From contig CM039504.1 of the NCBI GenBank assembly GCA_022432975.1, forward strand, positions 1,461,459-1,525,458: a stretch of 64,000 nucleotides of DNA, read 5' to 3'. Shown piece after piece: positions 12,168 to 22,592 of this stretch. Numbering within the stretch: the first letter of the stretch is position 1; each line of letters starts with the position of its first letter. The DNA comes from Begonia masoniana (lineage: Eukaryota > Streptophyta > Magnoliopsida > Cucurbitales > Begoniaceae). Under the pieces are notes generated by a model, which searched no databases, was not told where the DNA came from, and was given only the letters and a program-made list of their open reading frames with translations. The translations under genes and the position numbers were made by a program.

Positions 12168-13750
12168 GGCGACGAGGCAGTTGAAAGGGTCTGAAGTGAA
12201 CGTGAGTTTGTACAGTTGAAGAAAAGGCAGGGGGGCAGGCAGAGAGAGAGAGAGCAAAGTTGATAAGTTGAGGAGGTTTATGAGATGAGAACAAAATCCA
12301 CATGAAAATGTTCCAAAAAAACTAAACTGCTGACCGCGTTGGCCCTATCTGCACATGCACGTTTTCCTCATCCCAGCGTCATTCGTTTTTCTCATTTAAG
12401 TTCTTCGCATTTCAAACTGTTCGGTTCCTCTGTATTCTTCTCTGCTTTCGGCCTTGAATTACGGGAATTCGTCAGCAGCCTAGCCATTCGTCAAACTGCT
12501 CAGACTGCTACGAAAATGAGCAAAATTCTCTCTGATTGAGAAATTAGTGAATTCTTCGCAGAAATTACTGCCTTTTTCTTTGTCAAATGCAGAGACTGAT
12601 ATCCTCTAGAATTAGACTGATAGCCATCGCTCTGCTCTTTTCATTTATAATAAATATAATATAATATAACCCATTCCCATTCACCTTCCCTTTTCTTCTG
12701 GTTGTCACTATCCATGGAGCTAGAAATTATTCTTTGTTGCCATAGCACGATGATTAATCAATCAATGTAGTAAAAGCCATGAACGTAGCTTTTCTTGTTT
12801 TCCTAAAAGTGGTAGTTGAAAGACAACAATCCTGCTCTTGTTTTTGAAAGAAATAGGCGATTGGCTGGCATGTTATCAGCACATGGTAAGTCCCCCTTCT
12901 TCGCGGGCCCTCAAAACTATCAATTCTTTTCAGCCAAAATGAGCCTAATCTTGACAAACTTCCCCTGTTTCAAACATCATCCATCGCGACTTGGCCACTC
13001 TAGATATATATCTTCTCTTTTGACAATGACTTCTGTGGTTTCTTTTTTTTCCTGCGACGATCATTTGCTGCATTAAAACTCACAGGTCCTTGTGGAAATA
13101 TTACCAAATCTTTATTACTATTGTGCTCGGTCCACTTTATCGTAGAAAGGGAGTGAACTATGACTTAGTTTTGAAAGTAATTCATCTGCTGTTCTGCAAT
13201 TATGATGGGTTGGGTTGGATTTGGAGAATCGACAGTCTCTCATCGCATTCACCGTTTGTTCTTGACTTTTAGTATTTCGAGCTTTAATTTGTTCTGTGTA
13301 GAAAATGATGATGACGACGACGACTTAGCTTCATCTGCCCACACTAAATTTCGGTGCATAGTCGAGCTGTATGTTTTATTTTATTCACTGTCAATGTCAA
13401 TGTCAATGGAGAGAAGAGATGGGTGCCTCTCGGATAGGATATTAAGATATGGAAGAAATTATAAATTTAGAAACTTTCCCCTCCCTCTTCGTTTCTGATA
13501 AGTGTGTATTTTACACTTTATTTGTGTTCTTTTATATTTGATTCGATAAGTTTTTCTCAAGTATTTAAAAGGATTTGACATTTTTTGTGTAAGTGTGCAG
13601 ATAAATGAAATATAGCAGATTTGGAGCTTTAACAAAGGCAATTAAAGCTCAAGAATTGATTTCGGTAATTTATTTAAGGCGGTATTTGAAATAGTGAAAG
13701 ATATAAACTCGAGAAGGTGCCAATTGATCTCCGCATCGGAGGAGATCAAT
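12168..13750. other. Intergenic: expansin promoter to start of minisatellite
   Basis: AT-rich DNA with a short GA run (12241-12254) and a TATAAT-like run near 12645-12670. No conserved coding frame. Just before the array (about 13726-13749) a perfect 8-bp inverted repeat TGATCTCC / GGAGATCA resembles a degenerate array edge. Confidence 0.45.
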
Positions 13751-16375
13751 CCCCTGTCTGAGCAGATTGATCGCCTACACAAGGGGATCAATCTCCTGTC
13801 TGAGCTAATTGATCGCTTACACAAGGGGATCAATCTCCTGTCTGAGCTAATTGATCGCTTACACAAGGGGATCAATCGCTTACACAAGGGGATCAATCTC
13901 CTGTCTGAGCTAATTGATCGCTTACACAAGGGGATCAATCTCCTGTCTGAGCTAATTGATCGCTTACACAAGGGGATCAATCTCCTGTCTGAGCTAATTG
14001 ATCGCTTACACAAGGGGATCAATCTCCTGTCTGAGCTAATTGATCGCTTACACAAGGGGATCAATCTCCTGTCTGAGCTAATTGATCGCTTACACAAGGG
14101 GATCAATCTCCTGTCTGAGCTAATTGATCGCTTACACAAGGGGATCAATCTCCTGTCTGAGCTAATTGATCGCTTACACAAGGGGATCAATCTCCTGTCT
14201 GAGCTAATTGATCGCTTACACAAGGGGATCAATCTCCTGTCTGAGCTAATTGATCGCTTACACAAGGGGATCAATCTCCTGTCTGAGCTAATTGATCGCT
14301 TACACAAGGGGATCAATCTCCTGTCTGAGCTAATTGATCGCTTACACAAGGGGATCAATCTCCTGTCTGAGCTAATTGATCGCTTACACAAGGGGATCAA
14401 TCTCCTGTCTGAGCTAATTGATCGCTTACACAAGGGGATCAATCTCCTGTCTGAGCTAATTGATCGCTTACACAAGGGGATCAATCTCCTGTCTGAGCTA
14501 ATTGATCGCTTACACAAGGGGATCAATCTCCTGTCTGAGCTAATTGATCGCTTACACAAGGGGATCAATCTCCTGTCTGAGCTAATTGATCGCTTACACA
14601 AGGGGATCAATCTCCTGTCTGAGCTAATTGATCGCTTACACAAGGGGATCAATCTCCTGTCTGAGCTAATTGATCGCTTACACAAGGGGATCAATCTCCT
14701 GTCTGAGCTAATTGATCGCTTACACAAGGGGATCAATCTCCTGTCTGAGCTAATTGATCGCTTACACAAGGGGATCAATCTCCTGTCTGAGCTAATTGAT
14801 CGCTTACACAAGGGGATCAATCTCCTGTCTGAGCTAATTGATCGCTTACACAAGGGGATCAATCTCCTGTCTGAGCTAATTGATCGCTTACACAAGGGGA
14901 TCAATCTCCTGTCTGAGCTAATTGATCGCTTACACAAGGGGATCAATCTCCTGTCTGAGCTAATTGATCGCTTACACAAGGGGATCAATCTCCTGTCTGA
15001 GCTAATTGATCGCTTACACAAGGGGATCAATCTCCTGTCTGAGCTAATTGATCGCTTACACAAGGGGATCAATCTCCTGTCTGAGCTAATTGATCGCTTA
15101 CACAAGGGGATCAATCTCCTGTCTGAGCTAATTGATCGCTTACACAAGGGGATCAATCTCCTGTCTGAGCTAATTGATCGCTTACACAAGGGGATCAATC
15201 TCCTGTCTGAGCTAATTGATCGCTTACACAAGGGGATCAATCTCCTGTCTGAGCTAATTGATCGCTTACACAAGGGGATCAATCTCCTGTCTGAGCTAAT
15301 TGATCGCTTACACAAGGGGATCAATCTCCTGTCTGAGCTAATTGATCGCTTACACAAGGGGATCAATCTCCTGTCTGAGCTAATTGATCGCTTACACAAG
15401 GGGATCAATCTCCTGTCTGAGCTAATTGATCGCTTACACAAGGGGATCAATCTCCTGTCTGAGCTAATTGATCGCTTACACAAGGGGATCAATCTCCTGT
15501 CTGAGCTAATTGATCGCTTACACAAGGGGATCAATCTCCTGTCTGAGCTAATTGATCGCTTACACAAGGGGATCAATCTCCTGTCTGAGCTAATTGATCG
15601 CTTACACAAGGGGATCAATCTCCTGTCTGAGCTAATTGATCGCTTACACAAGGGGATCAATCTCCTGTCTGAGCTAATTGATCGCTTACACAAGGGGATC
15701 AATCTCCTGTCTGAGCTAATTGATCGCTTACACAAGGGGATCAATCTCCTGTCTGAGCTAATTGATCGCTTACACAAGGGGATCAATCTCCTGTCTGAGC
15801 TAATTGATCGCTTACACAAGGGGATCAATCTCCTGTCTGAGCTAATTGATCGCTTACACAAGGGGATCAATCTCCTGTCTGAGCTAATTGATCGCTTACA
15901 CAAGGGGATCAATCTCCTGTCTGAGCTAATTGATCGCTTACACAAGGGGATCAATCTCCTGTCTGAGCTAATTGATCGCTTACACAAGGGGATCAATCTC
16001 CTGTCTGAGCTAATTGATCGCTTACACAAGGGGATCAATCTCCTGTCTGAGCTAATTGATCGCTTACACAAGGGGATCAATCTCCTGTCTGAGCTAATTG
16101 ATCGCTTACACAAGGGGATCAATCTCCTGTCTGAGCTAATTGATCGCTTACACAAGGGGATCAATCTCCTGTCTGAGCTAATTGATCGCTTACACAAGGG
16201 GATCAATCTCCTGTCTGAGCTAATTGATCGCTTACACAAGGGGATCAATCTCCTGTCTGAGCTAATTGATCGCTTACACAAGGGGATCAATCTCCTGTCT
16301 GAGCTAATTGATCGCTTACACAAGGGGATCAATCTCCTGTCTGAGCTAATTGATCGCTTACACAAGGGGATCAAT
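13751..16375. repeat. 42-bp minisatellite array, about 62 units
   Basis: Tandem array of 2625 bp. The first unit (13751-13792) is diverged. After two canonical units there is one 21-bp half unit (13877-13897), then 59 further units that look identical by eye, giving 61 canonical copies. The unit is GATCAAT, 15 nt, ATTGATC, 13 nt, so 7-bp arms alternate in inverted orientation along the whole array. Because 42 and 21 are multiples of three, reading frames never shift. One frame on each strand is open across the array: plus strand repeats LLSELIDRLHKGIN (13694-16378), minus strand repeats SISSDRRLIPLCKR (16374-13642). The array ends abruptly at GGGGATCAATTAATTG. There are no unique spacers, so it is not a CRISPR. 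No known satellite family was recognised. Confidence 0.97.
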
Positions 16376-16378
16376 TAA

Positions 16379-19344
16379 TTGATAGAGTTTGAGACTGATA
16401 GGTGATAATCCGTTAGTTGGATAAGCGTGTCATTAGACGAGAGAGATTGATATATACATATTTGTGAAATGGGGAACATGTATTAATAAATTGATTTTTC
16501 TCTCGTTAAATTCTATAACTTTATTTAATTTTAGTTTTATTTAATTAAATTCTCTTGTTATTATTATAATTCAAATTATCAAAGTTTTATGGTTCATCTA
16601 TGAATAGAATTAAACTAGTTTAATAATTAGTAAAAATAATCCTCGTGAGTTCGACTCGTATTTATTCACTTTATTACTTTTGCGACACGTGCACTTGCGT
16701 TTGTATTTTTCGCAACAATGTCCTGCAAATAAATCAAACTCAAATTTCATACAAATCGATGACAAAAAAACAATAAAAACACAAATCGTGACGATTTTTC
16801 GACCCATTATAAACACGAACCATGCGTTTTACATCGATAAATCTTTACTGTATCTAAACAAAATACACCTATTTCAGTCAAGATTCCACAGTACAGTAAA
16901 AAGTATAAAAAGAAGTTGATTGAGAAGCATCTCATAAAGAACCAGCCCACGCGTGTGTTTCTTCCATAAATTCTGCTTCGGGATTGGATGAGCATATGAG
17001 AATTGACAATATATGGGAGAAATTGGGAAAAAGGGCATCAATCATGAAAGCAGAATAAGTTTAAAGTTCAGAGCTCTTCCGATCCAAAGAAAAAATCCAA
17101 AGATTTTTCATCGAGACAAGTTTGATCAAACTTGAAAGGAGATCCACGAAAAGGGCACGTGAGATTCTATCCAAATGTTGTCTGCTGAAGACACAATGAC
17201 TTGTGACACTGCCCTTAACTGGGGACTGTCCAAGTAGGACTAGAATCAAGCGCCCACCTCATTTTCAGACCCTACCATGTGCATTTTAATGGCAGTTCGG
17301 ACGAACTTGTAGGCAATCACTGACACTTGTGAGTCGGACAGTAGCAGCTGCGCTTGTGCTTCTAACCTTCTACGTCTACGTAGCTGTTGGCAGGACCATG
17401 TGCCTCGTAGTTATAAGGTTCACCTTTCTTCAACTACTGATGCATAAAGCCGTAACCTATTACATATTGATCTGGTTATTGGTGCCATCCTTGAGGGAAA
17501 TTGAATCCTCTCTTCCTTTCCACAATTCTTCGTGTTTCCTTGTTTTTCCCTCTACACTGCCCACCCAATTTATTGCCGAGTTTAATGCTACCCTGCGAAG
17601 AAAATCAAGAAGGAAATGGATTAACATCAACAAATAGAGGTTCTATCAAAATAAAAGAAAATGGCAGGGATGAAACAAATGATGAACTAGGATCGCGAGT
17701 TCATCATGTGAAACTAATGAGATAGAGATACCGTCTAACTTCGGCTGTTTGATGCAACTTCAATTCACGACAACCAACTGGTTAGTGCTTTCTACACTAA
17801 CATAAGAGAAAAACAAAGGGTTGTGTACACCTAAAACCTCTGTCACGAACTAAACTCAACCATACACATGGCTTCCGCTTTAGCTTGTAATGGCTGCATT
17901 TGATATTGTCTTCTGGGTTCCTAACTGTTCCTCGTGACTCTCACCTAACAGTAGAGAGTGGTTAGACTAGGACTAATAATGCTACCCAAAGCATCCTCTT
18001 TTTTTATGTTACCCAAAGCGTCTTGCTGTTGTAGGTGCAGGAAATTGGGTGGATGGAAATGTCACAAGTTCAAAATTTTACGAACGAGCTTGTTACAGAG
18101 ACATTACTGGAAAGTTTGCTTTTTTCAGCTAAGACTAGGGATACCATTAAGGAGAGGAGACAGTAGCACATGCTTCTGATGACACTTAAATGGAGTTAGT
18201 CTATCCAGGTGGAGAGATGGGAAAATCTCAAGTGAATCTGGAGGGCCCAAAGCTTTGGTACCTACGTGAAATTTTGACCAGAAAAATGTTAACTTATCAC
18301 TTTCGGCAGGGTTGGTAGCCATGAAAGACCTGCCCTGCCTACTTCGCCCCACAGGCCACATGACATGATCTCCATGTGCCACTCTTGTCCTTTCACAGTC
18401 ATCGCCAGACTTAATCATCTAACAACTTCACTATGCAACCTCAAATCAAATGAACCTGTTTGCTAGAGCATTCTGAGTAAGGGAGAGTAAGTAAGATATG
18501 GTTCATAGGACAAGTATTTTCAATTAACAGCAAATCGCGTGATTGGATGGGATCAGATACCACTTTTGCTTCATGCTGAAGCTTTATTCAATTCTGTTAA
18601 TGCTTCCCATTCCAATCAAAGAATTGAAAGACACCCAGAATGACCCATCCCTCCAATAAATATCTCAGAATCACCATTTCTCTACGGCAGGTCTCGTGAG
18701 TCCCATCAACTTGGTGATTCTTATTTGGCTTGTGGCATGTCCGAGAAAAGCAAAGGAAATATATAACTTCTGTGGAGGCCGATGTTAATGGAAGTGAAGT
18801 GATCATCAATCTCGATTAGTATTCAAGAACACTGTCTTTATCTTTGATGAAAACTAAAAGATGCTTAGGCTATTGCAAGTCTCTATCCTGCTGGAATATT
18901 GGGCAGAGAGAGAACCCTTATCTCCATTTCTCGTTAACTCATTATCTCTACTTTTGTACAAAGATCAAGGATACAAAGAAGCCAGCTATGTGCTAATACT
19001 TTTCATAGTTTTTTTTTTTTTTCAGCTTTTTTATCCCTAGGCATCACCGCCAACAAAATCTAGGCTCCAACTTCATTGAAAAAGGCCTTTACTAACTCGA
19101 CTGTCGATGCAGCCAAGACAAAGGGCGGGGTGGAAGCTGAGACGGTAGAACCAGCAAGAGGAGACTTTTGGTTTGCTCAGCAAAAGAGCGAAATGAATTT
19201 CGTTCTCTCAACCTCTTTTGTGGTCCGAATTTCTGCTGAATTCCTAAGGAGCGACTTCATTTCCAGCTTATTTGAACCATATAATAGTTTTTAAGGGACA
19301 CTGGCTCGAAATTCAAACCTTTCGTTCGTATTGATACCGTTCAT
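16379..19344. other. Intergenic, no gene recognised
   Basis: Three kb of AT-rich DNA between the minisatellite and the RING-H2 gene. Several open frames of 60-102 codons exist on both strands, but none shows a domain, signal peptide or family motif. A T-run lies at 19009-19022. Part must be the RING-H2 promoter. A non-coding RNA cannot be excluded. Confidence 0.4.
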
Positions 19345-19935
19345 ATGCTGTGTCTAGGAGTAATGGTGGCCGATCATCTTCATCCTTCACATAGGCTAAT
19401 CCTTGATAAAGATTCAACCAGTAATCCGGCTTCCAATGGCAGCAGGACGCGAAGTTCGTACAGCAGCGAAGCGAATTTCGATACTAACATGGTAATAATC
19501 CTAGCAGCCTTACTTTGCGCGTTGATTTGCGCCCTAGGGCTTAACTCAATCGTACGCTGCGCACTACGATGCAGCCGTAGATTAGCCTTCGAGACGGCGG
19601 AAGAGACCACGGCACGTCTAGCAGCGACAGGGCTAAAAAAGAGTGCACTTCGTCGAATTCCAGTGGGGGTGTACGGATCGGGGTTGAGTATCCCGGCGAC
19701 GGATTGTCCGATATGCTTGGGGGAATTCAGGGAAGGGGAGAGAGTGAAGGTGCTACCAAAATGCAGACATGGGTTCCACGTGAAGTGCATAGACACATGG
19801 CTCGTCTCGCACTCGTCCTGTCCAACCTGTCGCCAGTCATTGCTCGAACAACCAACCCCCATTCCCGATTCTGCAGAAGCCGACCCGACTATTCGCCATC
19901 CCGGCGGACTAGACACCGTCGACGACATCCTCTAA
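19345..19935 (+). CDS. ATL-type RING-H2 finger E3 ubiquitin ligase
   Basis: Intronless gene for a 196-residue membrane-anchored ubiquitin ligase of the ATL family. A single transmembrane helix lies at about residues 48-70 ([18 protein letters not shown]), followed by a basic stretch and the family's GL-type motif (A-A-T-G-L-K-K-S). The RING-H2 domain spans about residues 121-162: C-x2-C-x15-C-x-H-x2-H-x2-C-x10-C-x2-C, with the usual D-T-W-L between the zinc-binding pairs and P after the first Cys of the last pair. Single exon, size and order (TM, GLD-like, RING) are typical of the ATL8/ATL72-80 subgroup. A second in-frame Met (residue 7, 19363) could also be the start. The substrate is unknown. 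Confidence 0.92.
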   Translation: MLCLGVMVADHLHPSHRLILDKDSTSNPASNGSRTRSSYSSEANFDTNMVIILAALLCALICALGLNSIVRCALRCSRRLAFETAEETTARLAATGLKKSALRRIPVGVYGSGLSIPATDCPICLGEFREGERVKVLPKCRHGFHVKCIDTWLVSHSSCPTCRQSLLEQPTPIPDSAEADPTIRHPGGLDTVDDIL

Positions 19936-20600
19936 TATTCCCCTCTCCGCCGTTCCGGTTCTTGTTCCTTATAATTTCTCTAATTTTTAATATAACATTT
20001 TGATTAAATAGTTTATCAAAAGATTGCAATCCACGTATTTTCCCCAAGTCTTGAATTGGGCCCGGATTGGATCCAGGTCCAATTCTAACCCAATAAGCCC
20101 AATCGAAATGAATCTTAATACTGGTTACCTTAATTGAGAGATGAATCTTGTTTAGCATCCATAATCTGTGATTACCTAATTTGAATTTTCCGACGTGGAA
20201 GCGAGAGAAAAGGGAAAGCTGATGTGGCACAAGGCCGGTGATGACGTGGAGCACATAATTGATATAATTGGTTAAGCTTTACACAAAGCGGAAGGAAAGT
20301 GCGTGCTGGAGGTGAGACGCCATGCAAATGTCAGTGCGTTTAAACGTGTTGGTAAACGTTTTCTAAAATACCGTCAGTTTGTGAGTGGAGCCCACAGCTC
20401 AACCAACCTCTTATATATTAACTATATCCGTAAGGCCGACTGCCGGTCGTGAACGAGAAGCATTAGCAAGGAAACGTCCACCCAGATTCCTCTTCCGACG
20501 CGGAAGACTTCCACTGCAAGCGTTCTCGGAGAGGAGACTTTTTTAACTTGTCTTTTAGTTCTCTTTGGTTTCATTGCCTTCGTCGGCTGTTTCCAGATAG
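19936..20600. other. Intergenic with promoter of the next gene
   Basis: Contains the 3' flank of the ATL gene and, at about 20409-20420, a TATA-like element (CTTATATATTAA) about 190 bp before the next ATG. No additional gene seen. Confidence 0.45.
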
Positions 20601-21272
20601 ATGGCGTTCTCCGGTATCCGTTGCGGATCCGAAAACAATGTTTTTAATCGGGGACTTCCCTATCTTCCCAAACCTTGCATTCAGATTTCACGGCCGGCGT
20701 CTTTCAAGATCCAAAATAGAGGAAGCCGCGTAGGCGGTGGATCAAGAATATCGATGGCTACGACGGAGATGGAGCCGCGCCGGAAGCGTGCGAAGGGCAT
20801 GATCGGCCGGGAGACGCTGGACCGATGGATGAGAGAGTCGGTGGTCGATGTCGTTAAGAATCTTCAAGAGTCGCCGCTCTTCTTGAACGTGTACTCATCG
20901 AATGACGGGGAATCGGCGAGGTTGGAAACAGAGAGCGCAGCGAAGAAGGAAGATTGGTTGACTGTGAAGGGAAGGTGGGAAAGCGGAGAGGCTCAGATGC
21001 CGGAGGGAATTATATTCGTGGAACAGATTGACGATTACGACGAAGAGGAACAGAATAACGACGGAGTGACGAGATCATGGGGAATAGTTGTACAGGGAAG
21101 AGGGGCGGAATGTGGAGGGCCGGCATGTTATCTGCTGAAGACGAGCAGGGTATCTGGTGGGCCGGGACTGGGATGTTGGTGTATTCACTTCTGTTTGGTG
21201 AAGGTGAAGAATTTCAGAGAGACGGCAAAGTCGCAGCTCAAAAACTGTTGGCTTTTGCAGTCAATTTTATGA
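20601..21272 (+). CDS. Plant-specific protein of unknown function, predicted plastid-targeted (DUF7804-like)
   Basis: Intronless 223-residue protein. The first 50 residues (from the ATG at 20601) are rich in Ser, Arg and Asn with almost no acidic residues, as in a chloroplast transit peptide. An internal Met (M-A-T-T-E-M) at 20754 marks where the conserved region begins. The body has an acidic stretch (D-D-Y-D-E-E-E) followed by WGIVVQGRGAECGGPACYLL and a C-terminal CIHFCLVKVKNFRETAKSQL, both of which I recognise from an uncharacterised land-plant protein family. The Cys-rich end suggests metal or redox chemistry, but no catalytic motif is evident. I do not know its function. Confidence 0.8.
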   Translation: MAFSGIRCGSENNVFNRGLPYLPKPCIQISRPASFKIQNRGSRVGGGSRISMATTEMEPRRKRAKGMIGRETLDRWMRESVVDVVKNLQESPLFLNVYSSNDGESARLETESAAKKEDWLTVKGRWESGEAQMPEGIIFVEQIDDYDEEEQNNDGVTRSWGIVVQGRGAECGGPACYLLKTSRVSGGPGLGCWCIHFCLVKVKNFRETAKSQLKNCWLLQSIL

Positions 21273-22592
21273 TAGAGAGATTACACTCTGTCAATTCAAT
21301 CATCATTTGTAAAGGTTTAAACTTTTAACTCAATCAATATGAATACTGAATAGATACATGACTTTGTTCACCAAATTGTCTCGTCCTGATCTTGGGTTTT
21401 ACGATATATCCCTGATTACTAAATTTTCTAGAATTTTATCTAGTTCATCGTAGCTGAAAATTGGCAGAGAACCCATTTGGAGAGTCTAGCTTATAATTGT
21501 TGCTTCAATTGTATAGCTTCAAACGATCTGGTTTACAATTGTTGACAGTCTGCTTAGATGTCGTCCATAGTTTGGTAGTTCAATTAGAGCATTGTTTCTT
21601 TGCGTTGCAATCCACCTCAAATGTTAGAACTAGGCAGATAGGATCGTTTTCAACAGAATCCTTCGCAGTCTATTAATTGAAAGAAAAAGAATCATTAATT
21701 GCTTTGATTGTACAAGTTCTCACTTGGATTAGAAATGTTGCTTTCGAGTTATAATTCTCACCAGGATTAGACATGAGTGGCAGATTCATTTATGCTGCCC
21801 ATCAACTAAGAACTTTACCCCATCTGTCCATATTTCCGAGTGATTAATTCCTACCTTTGTTTGTCCACTGAATTCTATGCTTTCCCTTCTGTTTTTTTCT
21901 TGGTGGGTCTAACTTAATGTTCTGAAGATGATCAAAGTTCCTATTCAGACTCAATGACTATTGACTGGAGACTTCAGTCAAATATGTTGGACGCTTAGAA
22001 TTGGTCAATCAATGATGAAATCAAAGGGTACTTTCGATGAAACAAAATAAATCAGCAATTCGTGTTGCTTCCGATTTAATATTTGATCAAATCTTTGAAA
22101 TTACCAGGGTCATACTTGAATCACGATTTAGTTTTTATTTGATCAAAAAGCAAAAAACTCTCATAGTTATTTTTAAACGAATAAGGTTGTCAGGAAAGAC
22201 GAGAACGAGGGAGCGTCTCCTTCCGGTTCTTTGTTTCTGTTTGAATTTGAAATCTTACCTCTTATAACTCCCCTCTCTCTCCCTCTCCCGCCGCCCGCTG
22301 CCACAAACCATACAAAGCTCTCTTTCCTATCTTCGCCAAATTCATACTTCAAAACAATCATACAGATTATAACCCCGGATCTGTGGCTCTTACCTTCAAT
22401 TTCCAATCCAACACATCCTGCCTTCTTCTACTTCCCGTCCATTGACGCTCATGTAAACTAAATGGACGAACACTGACTGACATTTCTTTTTCCATAGCCT
22501 TTTTGTTCTCGTGAATTTGAAAACCCATCAGCAGAAGCTTTGATTCCGGTCAAAGGTTCAGCCTTGTCTTCCATTTTGATTGAGTTCATCAA
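21273..22592. other. Intergenic, promoter of the following 7-exon gene
   Basis: About 1.3 kb, including the 3' UTR of the preceding gene and a CT-rich leader-like stretch at 22267-22300 before the next gene. Nothing else recognised. Confidence 0.45.

Noticed and set aside
13751..16375. CRISPR array
   Set aside because: Units are contiguous and identical with no unique spacers, and the genome is a plant nuclear genome.
13694..16378. 894-codon ORF as a real repeat protein gene
   Set aside because: It is entirely generated by the 42-bp minisatellite, the opposite strand is equally open, and there is no recognisable non-repeat domain. Listed as repeat; coding remains only a hypothesis.
16640..16665. 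tRNA-like word GAGTTCGACTC
   Set aside because: Resembles a T-arm but no acceptor or anticodon arms can be placed around it.
17329..18418. Several 70-100 codon frames as small genes
   Set aside because: No signal peptide, domain or splice continuity; overlapping frames on both strands suggest chance.
19380..19928. Minus-strand 182-codon ORF
   Set aside because: Exact antisense of the intronless RING-H2 gene, which has all zinc ligands.
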